49,310 nt of DNA from an uncultured Lachnospiraceae bacterium (GTDB taxonomy: Bacteria > Bacillota > Clostridia > Lachnospirales > Lachnospiraceae): positions 1-49,310 of the forward strand of contig CANOLA010000013.1 in NCBI GenBank assembly GCA_947566705.1, given 5' to 3'. Every line of letters begins with the position of its first letter. Position 1 is the first letter of the stretch. Below, piece by piece: positions 24,772 through 33,494 of this stretch. The notes beneath the pieces were generated by a model. It searched no databases, had not been told where the DNA came from, and saw only the letters and a program-made list of their open reading frames with translations. The translations under genes and the position numbers were made by a program.

Positions 24772-25698
24772 TTAAATCCTTTTTAACGAACATTCTCCCT
24801 GCTTTTCCAGATTCACGGCATGATACGCCAGGTCCCCCGGTGTAATAAACATGGCTTCCAACGGCAGGTCACATTTCACTAATTCCAGAAAATATTTAAG
24901 CTTTGAGAGAAACTTTTCTGCCGCGGAAACAGTCTGGGAAAACTTTGCGGAGACATTTTCATCCGGTAAGGTATTATCCGTGTCCGGCAGAGCTTCAGAC
25001 TGGCACAGGGCTTCATACAGTATTTGCGCAAGCTGCTTGGCATTTTCCGGTGCAGGTGTGTTTTCATCTTCCGGGAAAGCAGTATCGTTTGTAAATGAAT
25101 CCGTATTTAAATTTTCAGGGGATAAGGAATCAGACAGCCTGAGGGTTCTGTCTGTTTCGTCAGTCAGGCGTCCTTCCCAGATACAGCCGTCTTCAATCTG
25201 AATCCGGTAGTCTTTCCCGCAGTCATAAAACACATTATATACAAATTCGGAACATACCATTGCCTGGTCTGTGTGGTGCAAAAGGACATGCTGAATCATC
25301 TCATCAAGCATAAAACAGCATACAGTCAGAATTTTATTACTGATGTGCAGGACATCATAGGTTGAAGGAATGCGTTTGTAAATAAGCATGCCTGCAAGAA
25401 TAAACAGGTCAGGATAATCATATCTGACGCCGGCATTTAAATACGCATCTGCAGAGGCAATTAAAGGCGCCGGGTCCATTTCAGGGACAAGACGCATGAC
25501 ATAAATTCCTTCTCCTTCTGAAACATCCACTTTGTCCACGCTGACGCCCCGTGCGCCAAGTTCCACAATGGAATCTTCGGAGTATGCCATTGCAGCGTGG
25601 CTGACATCAGACTGGGTAAACCATGCGATTGCCCGGCTGAGCCAGTCATCCTCCGCCTTAAAAAGAATAATGTCCCCTTTAGTAAGTTTTTTGTTCAT
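24772..25698 (-). CDS. YiiX/YebB-like permuted NlpC/P60 cysteine peptidase
   Basis: 308 residues. Starts KGDIILFKAEDDWLSRAIAW, with His34 in SDVSHAAMA, Glu46 in IVELGARG, and Cys149 in MVCSEFVYNVF. The His-before-Cys order is that of the circularly permuted papain-like YiiX/YebB group. These hydrolyse amide bonds in lipids, peptides or cell wall. The C-terminal third is acidic and probably flexible. Its start codon overlaps the end of the histidine kinase gene by 20 bases, with AAGGAGG placed inside it, so it is translationally coupled to the AgrC/AgrA-like pair. This coupling suggests a role in processing or sensing a peptide signal. Confidence 0.82.
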   Translation of the reverse strand: MNKKLTKGDIILFKAEDDWLSRAIAWFTQSDVSHAAMAYSEDSIVELGARGVSVDKVDVSEGEGIYVMRLVPEMDPAPLIASADAYLNAGVRYDYPDLFILAGMLIYKRIPSTYDVLHISNKILTVCCFMLDEMIQHVLLHHTDQAMVCSEFVYNVFYDCGKDYRIQIEDGCIWEGRLTDETDRTLRLSDSLSPENLNTDSFTNDTAFPEDENTPAPENAKQLAQILYEALCQSEALPDTDNTLPDENVSAKFSQTVSAAEKFLSKLKYFLELVKCDLPLEAMFITPGDLAYHAVNLEKQGECSLKRI

Positions 25699-27022
25699 AA
25701 GAATCCTCCTTTGTTTTGACAGGCAGCATCACAGAAGCATGAAACTGGCTGTCATCATATTGAAATTTCAGTATACCATTATATTTACTGACAATTTTTT
25801 TCACAGAGGCAGTGCCGATACCTTTCTGCCCGTTTTTGGAAGAAATAAAATCTTCCTCTTCTTTATGTATCTGTCCGGAATAAGAATTATCCAGTGTAAT
25901 AATAAGCATTCCCTGAAACTGTGTGATCCGAAGACGCACATATTTATCAGGAACCATCCTGCGAATACATGCTTCGATTGCATTTTCCATAAGATTGCCG
26001 AACAGGACAACGGCATCTGTATCTGAAAGAATAGATTCCGACGGATAGTACGCAGCTGCAGAAAATGTAATATTATTTTTCTGCGCCATGTCTGCATAGT
26101 AGACAAGCAGGGCATTCACAGCGGAATTTTCGCAGTAAAGCAGGGGGGTGTCTGCCGGCACTGTGGACATATAGTTATTTAAATAATTTAAAAGTCCTTC
26201 CTGGTTATTGCATAATGCAAAAGACTGAATTACAGCAAGACTCTGCCTGAAATCGTGTTTTGCCCGGCGGGCGTCTTCAATTCGTTCTTTTAAATTTTCG
26301 TACTGTAAAAACTGCATGGAAAGCTGGTAGTTTTCGGATTTAAGCTCTGAGTTTGCATTGATTTCATACAAAAAACGCATAATCAGCCAGGTGGAAAATA
26401 AGGCACCGAAATTAAAAAATACAGCAAACAATACATTATTTTTAGTCGCAGAAAATGCAGTAATTCCGCCGTTTGCATACAGATTATAGTAGTATGACAA
26501 ACAGAAAGTTGCAGGAAGCATCCAGAGGAATTTCCAGCAGCTGTTGTTTTCAGGAAAGCTGATCAAAGGCTGCAGGTCATGCATCATTTTATAAACAACA
26601 GGATAGCTTATCAGATAACACAGTCCCAGTACTGCAGTAGACGGCAGGGAATATGGATGACCGGTAATTCCCGCAAGCCGGTGATAGGCAAAGTAGCTGA
26701 AAATAACCACAATAAAGCTGGTATAATTTAAAATGGTAAGCAGAACAAACAGCAGCTTGGAAACCTGTGATTTTACGGAAATAATGTAAAAACCGAGATA
26801 GAGTATCATCCATAAAACAGTAAAAAATGCAGCGGCAGCAGGACTGCTTTGTGAAAGAATACGGCTTAATGCAAGTAGCAGATAAAGTATTATAATACAT
26901 AAAGCAAGTTTCTTTTTTGAAAAGCGGAGAAAATCCTTAAATGGTACCAGGGCGAGAATCAGGTTTGGGATTATATCCACTAATTCATAAATACATATTT
27001 CAAAAAATGCCGTAATATTCAT
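25679..27022 (-). CDS. AgrC-like GHKL sensor histidine kinase
   Basis: 447 residues. Six or so transmembrane helices occupy about 1-220, followed by a dimerisation helix with His256 in AKHDFRQSL and a GHKL ATPase domain (LFGNLMENAIEAC; KGIGTASVKKIVSKY). This architecture is that of AgrC/ComD/FsrC-type kinases that detect peptide signals. The ATG overlaps the LytTR regulator stop as ATGA. Together with the downstream YiiX-like peptidase it forms a three-gene unit divergent from the deiminase/radical SAM operon. Confidence 0.9.
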   Translation of the reverse strand: MNITAFFEICIYELVDIIPNLILALVPFKDFLRFSKKKLALCIIILYLLLALSRILSQSSPAAAAFFTVLWMILYLGFYIISVKSQVSKLLFVLLTILNYTSFIVVIFSYFAYHRLAGITGHPYSLPSTAVLGLCYLISYPVVYKMMHDLQPLISFPENNSCWKFLWMLPATFCLSYYYNLYANGGITAFSATKNNVLFAVFFNFGALFSTWLIMRFLYEINANSELKSENYQLSMQFLQYENLKERIEDARRAKHDFRQSLAVIQSFALCNNQEGLLNYLNNYMSTVPADTPLLYCENSAVNALLVYYADMAQKNNITFSAAAYYPSESILSDTDAVVLFGNLMENAIEACIRRMVPDKYVRLRITQFQGMLIITLDNSYSGQIHKEEEDFISSKNGQKGIGTASVKKIVSKYNGILKFQYDDSQFHASVMLPVKTKEDSYEQKTY

Positions 27023-27753
27023 ATGTCCTGCATCCTCACTTTTTTAAATAAAAATTCGGAGTAGGTTTTTAAAATTCCGGCCTGCTGCTTTCTGGAAAGG
27101 GGGATCCGTTCATTGCTGTTCATAACAAAAGTCAAATCATCCATATGGTCAATGCAGTTCATATTGATAATACAGCCCCTGTAACACGGAAGAAATTCAG
27201 AATAAGGTTCCAGCATCCGGCTTAAGCTGTTAAATGGCATGCGGGAACGCTGAAGTCCCAGATTCATGGTATGTATCTGCACATAATGTCCTGAAATATC
27301 ACAGTAAATAATATCATTTAACGGTATTTTAATCTGTTCATAACCGTTTTTAATCTGTATAAAGTGCTGTTCTTTTATTTTTTTTAAATCTACCAGAGAC
27401 ATGGTTTCAGAAAAATCTTCATAGGAAATGGGCTTTACCAGATAGCCGGAAGCACGTATTTTATAGCTGTCAACGGCAAAATCCCTGCTTGCCGTGGTAA
27501 AAATAATAATTACCGCCTGGTCAAGTTTACGGATGGCAAAGGCGGTATCAAGTCCTGATATTCCGTTCATGTAATGGTCAATAAAAATAAAATCAAATAA
27601 ATCCTGTTTAAAATTATATAAAAGTTTTTCCCCGTCTGGAAATATATGTATGGAAAGGGGCATATTGATGCAGTGGCATGAAAAGTACGTTTTTATATAT
27701 TTTGAAATAAGTTCTGCATCCGCTTTCAGGTCATCTATAATTGCTATTTTCAT
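27019..27753 (-). CDS. LytTR-family response regulator (AgrA-like)
   Basis: 244 residues. Receiver domain with acidic Asp7-Asp8 and phospho-acceptor Asp59 (FIFIDHYMNGISG). The C-terminal LytTR DNA-binding domain spans about 135-240 (YCDISGHYVQIHT, FLPCYRGCIINMNCIDHM). LytTR regulators bind paired direct repeats upstream of bacteriocin, autoinducer or virulence genes. First gene of its operon, AAGGAG before the ATG, with promoter TTGATA-N17-TATAAT. The shared divergent region makes the operon starting at 28039 its obvious candidate target. Confidence 0.92.
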   Translation of the reverse strand: MKIAIIDDLKADAELISKYIKTYFSCHCINMPLSIHIFPDGEKLLYNFKQDLFDFIFIDHYMNGISGLDTAFAIRKLDQAVIIIFTTASRDFAVDSYKIRASGYLVKPISYEDFSETMSLVDLKKIKEQHFIQIKNGYEQIKIPLNDIIYCDISGHYVQIHTMNLGLQRSRMPFNSLSRMLEPYSEFLPCYRGCIINMNCIDHMDDLTFVMNSNERIPLSRKQQAGILKTYSEFLFKKVRMQDI

Positions 27754-27784
27754 TTGTAAGAGCTCCTTTAAATATTCTAATTAT

Positions 27785-27813
27785 ATTATAAACGAGGTCT
27801 ATATGTTTATCAA
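27785..27813 (-). promoter_or_regulatory. promoter of the LytTR/AgrC/YiiX operon
   Basis: Minus strand: TTGATA (27813-27808), 17 bases, TATAAT (27790-27785). Confidence 0.7.
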
Positions 27814-27941
27814 ACATTATTGATGACGCAAACTACATCTGTAACAGGTAGAAATATCTGTGCAGAGTTGGAATGCTGTGTGCCATAAAATACCAGATTC
27901 TGCCGTTTGACGACATTTTAATACCACTTAAAGCCAATGTG

Positions 27942-27970
27942 TTGTTTTTATTACAGTTTTACATTATACA
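27942..27970 (+). promoter_or_regulatory. promoter of the deiminase/radical SAM operon
   Basis: TTGTTT (27942-27947), 17 bases, TATACA (27965-27970). The spacer holds ACAGTTTTA, which resembles half of an AgrA/LytTR site; a second half-site is not obvious. Confidence 0.55.
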
Positions 27971-28038
27971 TAAAATAATACACATTCATCCAGGATATTT
28001 TCAGGAAGATTATCTTTCATACATAAAGGGGGAAGCAT

Positions 28039-29151
28039 ATGCCGAAACGAATTTTACACAGCACACCAAAACAGGACGGCTTCCGTATGCCGGGGGAATT
28101 TGAACCGCAGGAAAAAATCTATATGCTATGGCCGCAGCGTCCGGACAACTGGAGAAACGGCGCAAAACCTGCACAGAAGGCATTTGCAGAGGTGGCAAAA
28201 GCTATCCGGAGGTTTGAACCGGTAACGGTTCTGGCATCCCCGGAACAGTTTTCCAACTGCAGGAATACGCTTCCGCCGGAAATTACGGTGCTGGAAATGA
28301 CCAGCAATGATGCATGGGTCAGGGACTGCGGTCCTACCTTTCTTGTAAATGATAAGGGAAGTCTCCGGGCATGTGACTGGAAATTTAACGCATGGGGAGG
28401 ACTGACAGACGGACTGTATTTTCCCTGGGACCAGGACGATCTTGTGGCAAGGAAAATCTGTGAACTGGAACATGCAGATTCCTACCGCACGGAGGATTTT
28501 GTACTGGAAGGCGGCTCCATTCATGTGGACGGTGAAGGAACTGTAATGACAACGGAAATGTGTCTGCTGAGCGCAGGGCGTAATCCTTCCATGACAAAAA
28601 AGCAGATTGGAAAAAAATTAAAGAATTATTTAAACTGTGATAAAGTTCTCTGGATTCCGAACGGAATTGACAAAAAAGAAACCAATGGACATGTGGATGA
28701 TATTGCATGTTTTATCCGTCCCGGTGAAGCAGCATGTATTTACACAGAAAATAAAAAACATCCGTTTTACGCTGTTTCGCAGGAAGTATACCGTACTCTG
28801 TCAGGTATGACAGATGCAAAGGGAAGAAAATTAAAAGTCCACAAAATCTGCTGCACCAAACATCCGGTTAAAATGAAAAAACAATTCTGTATTGACCAGG
28901 TGGAAGGTTCCAAACCAAGAAAAAAGGGGGAACTTTGTATTGCATCCTATCTGAATTTTCTGATTGTAAACGGAGGCGTAATCGTACCGCAGTATGATGA
29001 TGAAAATGATAAAAAAGCACTGAAACAGATACAGAAACTGTTCCCTGACCGCAGGGCGGTTGGTGTTCATACAAAAGAAATAGTTTATGGCGGTGGGAAT
29101 ATCCACTGTATTACCCAGCAGGTACCAAAGGTAAGGACAACAGCAAAATGA
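28039..29151 (+). CDS. aguA: agmatine deiminase
   Basis: 370 residues, the normal length for the family. Conserved guanidine-modifying-enzyme residues: Asp96 in WVRDCGP, Glu157 in LEGGSIHVDGEGT, His218 in TNGHVDD and catalytic Cys357 in GGGNIHCITQQ. Agmatine deiminase converts agmatine to N-carbamoylputrescine and ammonia in the cytoplasm. Normally the partners are AguB amidohydrolase, or carbamoyltransferase, antiporter and carbamate kinase; none is present here. Instead it heads an operon with a second deiminase, a pyruvoyl decarboxylase, a C69 peptidase, a repeat peptide and a radical SAM protein, so its real substrate may be a different guanidino compound. Confidence 0.9.
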   Translation: MPKRILHSTPKQDGFRMPGEFEPQEKIYMLWPQRPDNWRNGAKPAQKAFAEVAKAIRRFEPVTVLASPEQFSNCRNTLPPEITVLEMTSNDAWVRDCGPTFLVNDKGSLRACDWKFNAWGGLTDGLYFPWDQDDLVARKICELEHADSYRTEDFVLEGGSIHVDGEGTVMTTEMCLLSAGRNPSMTKKQIGKKLKNYLNCDKVLWIPNGIDKKETNGHVDDIACFIRPGEAACIYTENKKHPFYAVSQEVYRTLSGMTDAKGRKLKVHKICCTKHPVKMKKQFCIDQVEGSKPRKKGELCIASYLNFLIVNGGVIVPQYDDENDKKALKQIQKLFPDRRAVGVHTKEIVYGGGNIHCITQQVPKVRTTAK

Positions 29152-29167
29152 TTTGAAGGAGGACGTT

Positions 29168-30616
29168 ATGCAGAAAAAATTAAAGTTTGCAAAACCAACA
29201 ACTGAACAGCTGAACACGTTTTATGAAGAAAAAATGGGCAGCACGGCCCCTGAAAACAGAGAGTATGTATGCATGGAACCAAATCCGTTCCGGGCGGTGG
29301 CAGAATATGAAGAAATGGGAGGCGTGGTTTTTTCATATATTGGAACGAGGGAACCGGAAGATAAACACAAACAGCTGCCTCCGGGAGGCGAACGGACATT
29401 TGGCGTGCCTAATGAACTGATTGTACTGACACAGCAGAATGATTCGGATAAACCGGTACATACGTTTATATTCTGTGATGATGAAAAACAGCTGGATCCG
29501 ATTAATGCGTCCTTACAGAAGACCGCTGACGAAATGGGAGTTGCATTCAATCCTGACCATGTGCACCTGATTCCATGGGACACCGATACCTACTGGACAC
29601 GGGATTTTTCCCCGTGGTGGCTGTACAATGAAACAACCGGCGAGTACGGAATAGCCAAACACATATATACTTCCCTGGGCGGCGGCACGGTAGGACTGGT
29701 GGAAGGCTCGGAAAATGCGGCAGCAACCGGCGGTACAGGGATTTTCCGCGGAAATGATGATTACGGGGCAGTAAAACTTGCTGACTTTTTAAACGCTCCG
29801 ATTCGTCAGTGGAATAATGCCAGATGGCATGGCCAGCCAAACAAAGAAATGATTCCTGAAAACAGATGGTTTTTTACAGGAATGCTCCATGTGGGCGGAA
29901 ACTATATGTGCACGACAGACGGCAGGATTGCTTCTTCCTATCTGGTTGCGACACAGAATGAACTGCCTTCAGATAAATACTGTGATGGAAATATTACAAC
30001 AGATTCCATAGACAGGCGGATGAAATATATTATGAAACAGTCAAACCGTTTCCTTGGAGCACAGCGTTATTATGCACTGGTTGACCCGACCGGAACATAT
30101 ATTGGACATATTGACTGCTGGGGGAAATTTTTATCCGATAACATTCTGCTTCTGGCGGAAACCAGTGACGCAGCGATTAATGAAGGACTGTCTGAAATTG
30201 AAAAATTCTTAAAAGAATGCTTTGCAGATGACGCTGCAGGCAGCACACTTACGGTAAAACGTGTGAAATGTCCTGATATTTATGTCCCGGACGGCGGGGC
30301 AGAGTGTGCCACCACGGCTCCATATACCAACAGCCTGATTCTTAACAAATGCGTTTATGTTCCGATTGCCGATGAAAAATATGAGGAGGAGAATCAGGCA
30401 GCTTTAAAGGCATATGAAGAAGCTTATTCCGGACAATATAAAATTTACGGTATCCGCGGCAAAAAGGGAACCCCGTGGCTTGGAACAGATGCGCTGCACT
30501 GCAGGACAAATGCAATTCCAAGGACAGTGGTGGACAACTGGCTGAAAAGCCAGGGGCTGGACAGCAATACACCTAAAGTTCCGGTTATCCGGACAAAGCA
30601 GGCAGACAGAACATAA
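29168..30616 (+). CDS. PAD-family (peptidyl-arginine/agmatine deiminase-like) protein
   Basis: 482 residues from ATG 29168 after GAAGGAGG. About 110 residues longer than agmatine deiminases. Catalytic landmarks: Arg145-Asp146 in YWTRDFSPWW, His314-x-Asp316 in YIGHIDCWGKF and Cys445 in LHCRTNAI, matching the PAD_porph fold. This family includes agmatine deiminases and the Porphyromonas peptidylarginine deiminase. No signal peptide, so cytoplasmic. It starts 16 bases after aguA. Two different deiminases in tandem suggest related but distinct guanidino substrates, small molecule or peptide. Confidence 0.85.
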   Translation: MQKKLKFAKPTTEQLNTFYEEKMGSTAPENREYVCMEPNPFRAVAEYEEMGGVVFSYIGTREPEDKHKQLPPGGERTFGVPNELIVLTQQNDSDKPVHTFIFCDDEKQLDPINASLQKTADEMGVAFNPDHVHLIPWDTDTYWTRDFSPWWLYNETTGEYGIAKHIYTSLGGGTVGLVEGSENAAATGGTGIFRGNDDYGAVKLADFLNAPIRQWNNARWHGQPNKEMIPENRWFFTGMLHVGGNYMCTTDGRIASSYLVATQNELPSDKYCDGNITTDSIDRRMKYIMKQSNRFLGAQRYYALVDPTGTYIGHIDCWGKFLSDNILLLAETSDAAINEGLSEIEKFLKECFADDAAGSTLTVKRVKCPDIYVPDGGAECATTAPYTNSLILNKCVYVPIADEKYEEENQAALKAYEEAYSGQYKIYGIRGKKGTPWLGTDALHCRTNAIPRTVVDNWLKSQGLDSNTPKVPVIRTKQADRT

Positions 30617-30657
30617 AACCAAAAACATAAAACAACTGGCAGAAAAGGAGAAAAAAC

Positions 30658-32004
30658 ATGAAAATAGGACAAAGTTTTGGAGAATGGCTTCCGCAGGACC
30701 GCAGTGTGGTTACAGAATGGGTAAATAAACTGATTACTGACATAAAAGAAGAAGAGAAACCGGGAATGAATCTGAAAAACGCTGCCGTAAAAACAGCATC
30801 CCCAAAAATGGGATATAAAGAAATGGTAACTTTTAAACACCAGGAAGTCCTTGAATTTAAACAGAAGGTTATGGAAGATTCGACGCTGCGTCTTCTGGCA
30901 GAACAGATGATTGCACAGGGTTATGCATATAAAACGGAAGATCCGACGGGTAAACCCCAGATTCAGGATTTGGATACACTGTTTAAGCTGATAGATGTTA
31001 TTATTGAAACTGCACCTGAATACATGCAGCCGGAGGAAGATGGCAGGGGATTAATTGGGTTTCCAATCAATGCGGTACTGGACTGGTGTATGGGAACGCA
31101 GGCAGGGTATGCATTTTTTTTGAATGAGCAGGTAAATTCCTGTCTGAATAAGATATTAAAGAAATGGTGTGAATTTTTGAACAGTCCTGCGTCCACGAAA
31201 GTATTAAATAAAAGTAAAACGGGATGGCTGTGCGATGCGGCAGTTGAGGAACTCGCACTTGATGAGTACATAATAGACAAAGAGGATAAACATTTTGGCT
31301 TCAAATCATGGAATGATTTTTTTACCAGGCAGTTTAAGCCGGGGATGCGTAAAACGGAAGCACCGGATGACCCGTATGTGATTGTTAATGCCTGTGAATC
31401 AGCGGCATACCGCATTGCGAACCATGTAAAACCGGATACGAAATTCTGGCTGAAGGAACAGCCGTATGCCCTTGATTATATGCTGGACCACCATGAATAC
31501 ACAAACCGTTTTATCGGCGGAACGGTATACCAGGCATTTTTAAGCGCCACGCATTACCACTGCTGGCATGCACCGGTTGACGGAACTATTGCAGACGTAA
31601 AATTAATTCCGGGCACCTACTACGCGGAAATTAATGAATTTCCATATGATGAAGCCGGTCCGAATGACTCACAGGCATATATTACCCATGTGGCAGCGCG
31701 TGCGATTATCATGATTGAAGCTGATAATAAGGATATTGGAATGGTATGTTTTATGCCCGTCGGCATGAGCGAAGTGTCTTCCTGCGATGTGGCAGTGAAA
31801 AAGGGGGATAAGGTAAAAAAAGGAGATTTTATAGGAAGATTCCTTTTTGGCGGTTCCACACACTGTCTGATTTTTGAACCGAATGTGATTGAAGAATTTG
31901 CAGTTGACGCCATTCCGGCCCCTGATTTCAATGATTCCGCCATTCAGAAACTTGGCAGCAGACTGGCAACAGCAAGGAAAAAGAGAAAACGCAAAAGTTT
32001 TTAA
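30658..32004 (+). CDS. phosphatidylserine decarboxylase-like pyruvoyl decarboxylase (PsiD-type architecture)
   Basis: 448 residues. The N-terminal about 150 residues (GESWLP-like GEWLPQDR... YGFPINAVLD-type segment GFPINAVLDWCMGT) resemble the PSDC leader domain found before some phosphatidylserine decarboxylase domains. The catalytic domain includes FLSATHYHCWHAPVDGTI, PVGMSEVSSC and the self-processing site FGGSTH with Ser400. Cleavage there creates the pyruvoyl cofactor. PSDC-containing proteins include fungal L-tryptophan decarboxylase PsiD, so an amino-acid or peptide substrate is as plausible as phosphatidylserine. There is no membrane helix. It lies between two deiminases and a dipeptidase. 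Confidence 0.8.
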   Translation: MKIGQSFGEWLPQDRSVVTEWVNKLITDIKEEEKPGMNLKNAAVKTASPKMGYKEMVTFKHQEVLEFKQKVMEDSTLRLLAEQMIAQGYAYKTEDPTGKPQIQDLDTLFKLIDVIIETAPEYMQPEEDGRGLIGFPINAVLDWCMGTQAGYAFFLNEQVNSCLNKILKKWCEFLNSPASTKVLNKSKTGWLCDAAVEELALDEYIIDKEDKHFGFKSWNDFFTRQFKPGMRKTEAPDDPYVIVNACESAAYRIANHVKPDTKFWLKEQPYALDYMLDHHEYTNRFIGGTVYQAFLSATHYHCWHAPVDGTIADVKLIPGTYYAEINEFPYDEAGPNDSQAYITHVAARAIIMIEADNKDIGMVCFMPVGMSEVSSCDVAVKKGDKVKKGDFIGRFLFGGSTHCLIFEPNVIEEFAVDAIPAPDFNDSAIQKLGSRLATARKKRKRKSF

Positions 32005-32017
32005 AAGGAGGAAGACT

Positions 32018-33448
32018 ATGTGTACAAGTATTGCATGCGGTAAAAAAGCATCAGAGGGCGGTGTGGTACTGATTGCCAGAAACGAGGATTATCCGGAAAA
32101 CAACTGGAATAAATACATGAAATTCCGGAAATACCCGCCTTATACCAGGGGACAGGACAAATGGCAGCTTGGGAATGGTCTGACAGTCCCGACTCCGGAG
32201 AACTGCTTTTCCTACTGCTCCATGCCGGACGCGCAGGGGGCAGAGGAAGCTGTCTGTGATATTGGAGATCATTTTCTGTTTGAAGCAAGGGGAATCAATG
32301 AAAAAGATGTCGCGGTTACGGCAACAAATTCCATGCAGGCAAATGAAAAAGCCCTGGCAGCAGATCCGTTTCTTCCGTCTTCCGGTATAGAAGAATCTGT
32401 GATTGCCACACTTTTGCTGCCGCAGGCAGTAAATGCCCGGCATGCCGTTCGGTTACTGGGGCAGTATGTGACAGAATATGGCGCCACTGAGGCAAACGGC
32501 GTTCTGATGGCGGATGAGAATGAAGCATGGTATTTTGAAATTGGTTCCTGCCGGCACTGGATTGCCGTGCGGATTCCGGATGATAAATATCTGGTAGTTT
32601 CAAACAGTATGCGAATTCATGATGTGGACCTGACGGACACGGAACATGTGTTATCTTCTGACGGCCTGTTTGATTTTGTTATTGAACATGGTCTGCTTGA
32701 GAAACCAAAACAAAATAAGTTTGATTTTGCCACGGCATTTGGCCAGCAGGAAAAATCTGAATCCGGGCAGACAGACAAGTATTACAATACAGACCGAATC
32801 TGGCTGGCGCAAAATATTCTCTCACCGTCACAAAAACCGGAAATAAGGCAGGACACTTATGAACTGTTTCTGGCGCCGGATGAACCCATTACACCTGTAC
32901 ATGTCATGGAAGTGCTGCGCAGTACCTTTAAAGGAACACCGCTGGAACATGAACCTGATGCCACCCGGCCAATCGGCGTGGTACGGACCCTGCAGAGCCA
33001 TATTATGACAGTGGACGGCAGACTCCCCGCCGGACTTAAGGGCGTTATCTGGCAGGCTTTGGGCAGCCCGCTTAGCAGTGTTTATGTACCGTTTTATGCA
33101 CTGGCGGATGAAATTCCGGATTCGTATGCATTGGGTGATTCCACTTCCTTTACTGAGAAAAGCATATGGTGGATCTGGCGCGGGCTGTTTGCCCTGGCAG
33201 ACCAGATGGATGGGCAGAATAAGTCTGATGGGCTGTTAACTTACTGTAAAACCTGGGAAAATTATTTTATTGAATCCCAAAAAGCCATGAACCAAGTTCT
33301 GGAACAGTTTTCACAACCGGATGCTTCTGACGCGAAGTTAATGGCAAAGACTTACAGCACAAATAATCTGCGTTTAATGGCAGATGCCGCCATGCAGAAA
33401 TATGAATTAATGATGGCTGAACTTTCCGGAAGACAAAAAGACAGGTAG
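32018..33448 (+). CDS. C69-family dipeptidase (Ntn hydrolase)
   Basis: 476 residues from ATG 32018, with AAGGAGG upstream; earlier in-frame ATGs lie inside the decarboxylase gene. The N-terminus MCTSIACGKKASEGG followed by VLIARNEDYP is the C69 signature, with Cys2 expected to become the N-terminal nucleophile. The middle has ATNSMQANEKALAADPF and LMADENEAWYFEIGS, typical of PepD. These enzymes cleave dipeptides, and relatives include bile-salt and penicillin acylases. Cytoplasmic, since it lacks an export signal. It follows the decarboxylase by 13 bases and precedes the repeat protein, so it may trim modified peptide products. Confidence 0.88.
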   Translation: MCTSIACGKKASEGGVVLIARNEDYPENNWNKYMKFRKYPPYTRGQDKWQLGNGLTVPTPENCFSYCSMPDAQGAEEAVCDIGDHFLFEARGINEKDVAVTATNSMQANEKALAADPFLPSSGIEESVIATLLLPQAVNARHAVRLLGQYVTEYGATEANGVLMADENEAWYFEIGSCRHWIAVRIPDDKYLVVSNSMRIHDVDLTDTEHVLSSDGLFDFVIEHGLLEKPKQNKFDFATAFGQQEKSESGQTDKYYNTDRIWLAQNILSPSQKPEIRQDTYELFLAPDEPITPVHVMEVLRSTFKGTPLEHEPDATRPIGVVRTLQSHIMTVDGRLPAGLKGVIWQALGSPLSSVYVPFYALADEIPDSYALGDSTSFTEKSIWWIWRGLFALADQMDGQNKSDGLLTYCKTWENYFIESQKAMNQVLEQFSQPDASDAKLMAKTYSTNNLRLMADAAMQKYELMMAELSGRQKDR

Positions 33449-33494
33449 TCGGAAATAAAGCAAAATAAAGGAAAAACGAAAGGAGAAAGAAATT

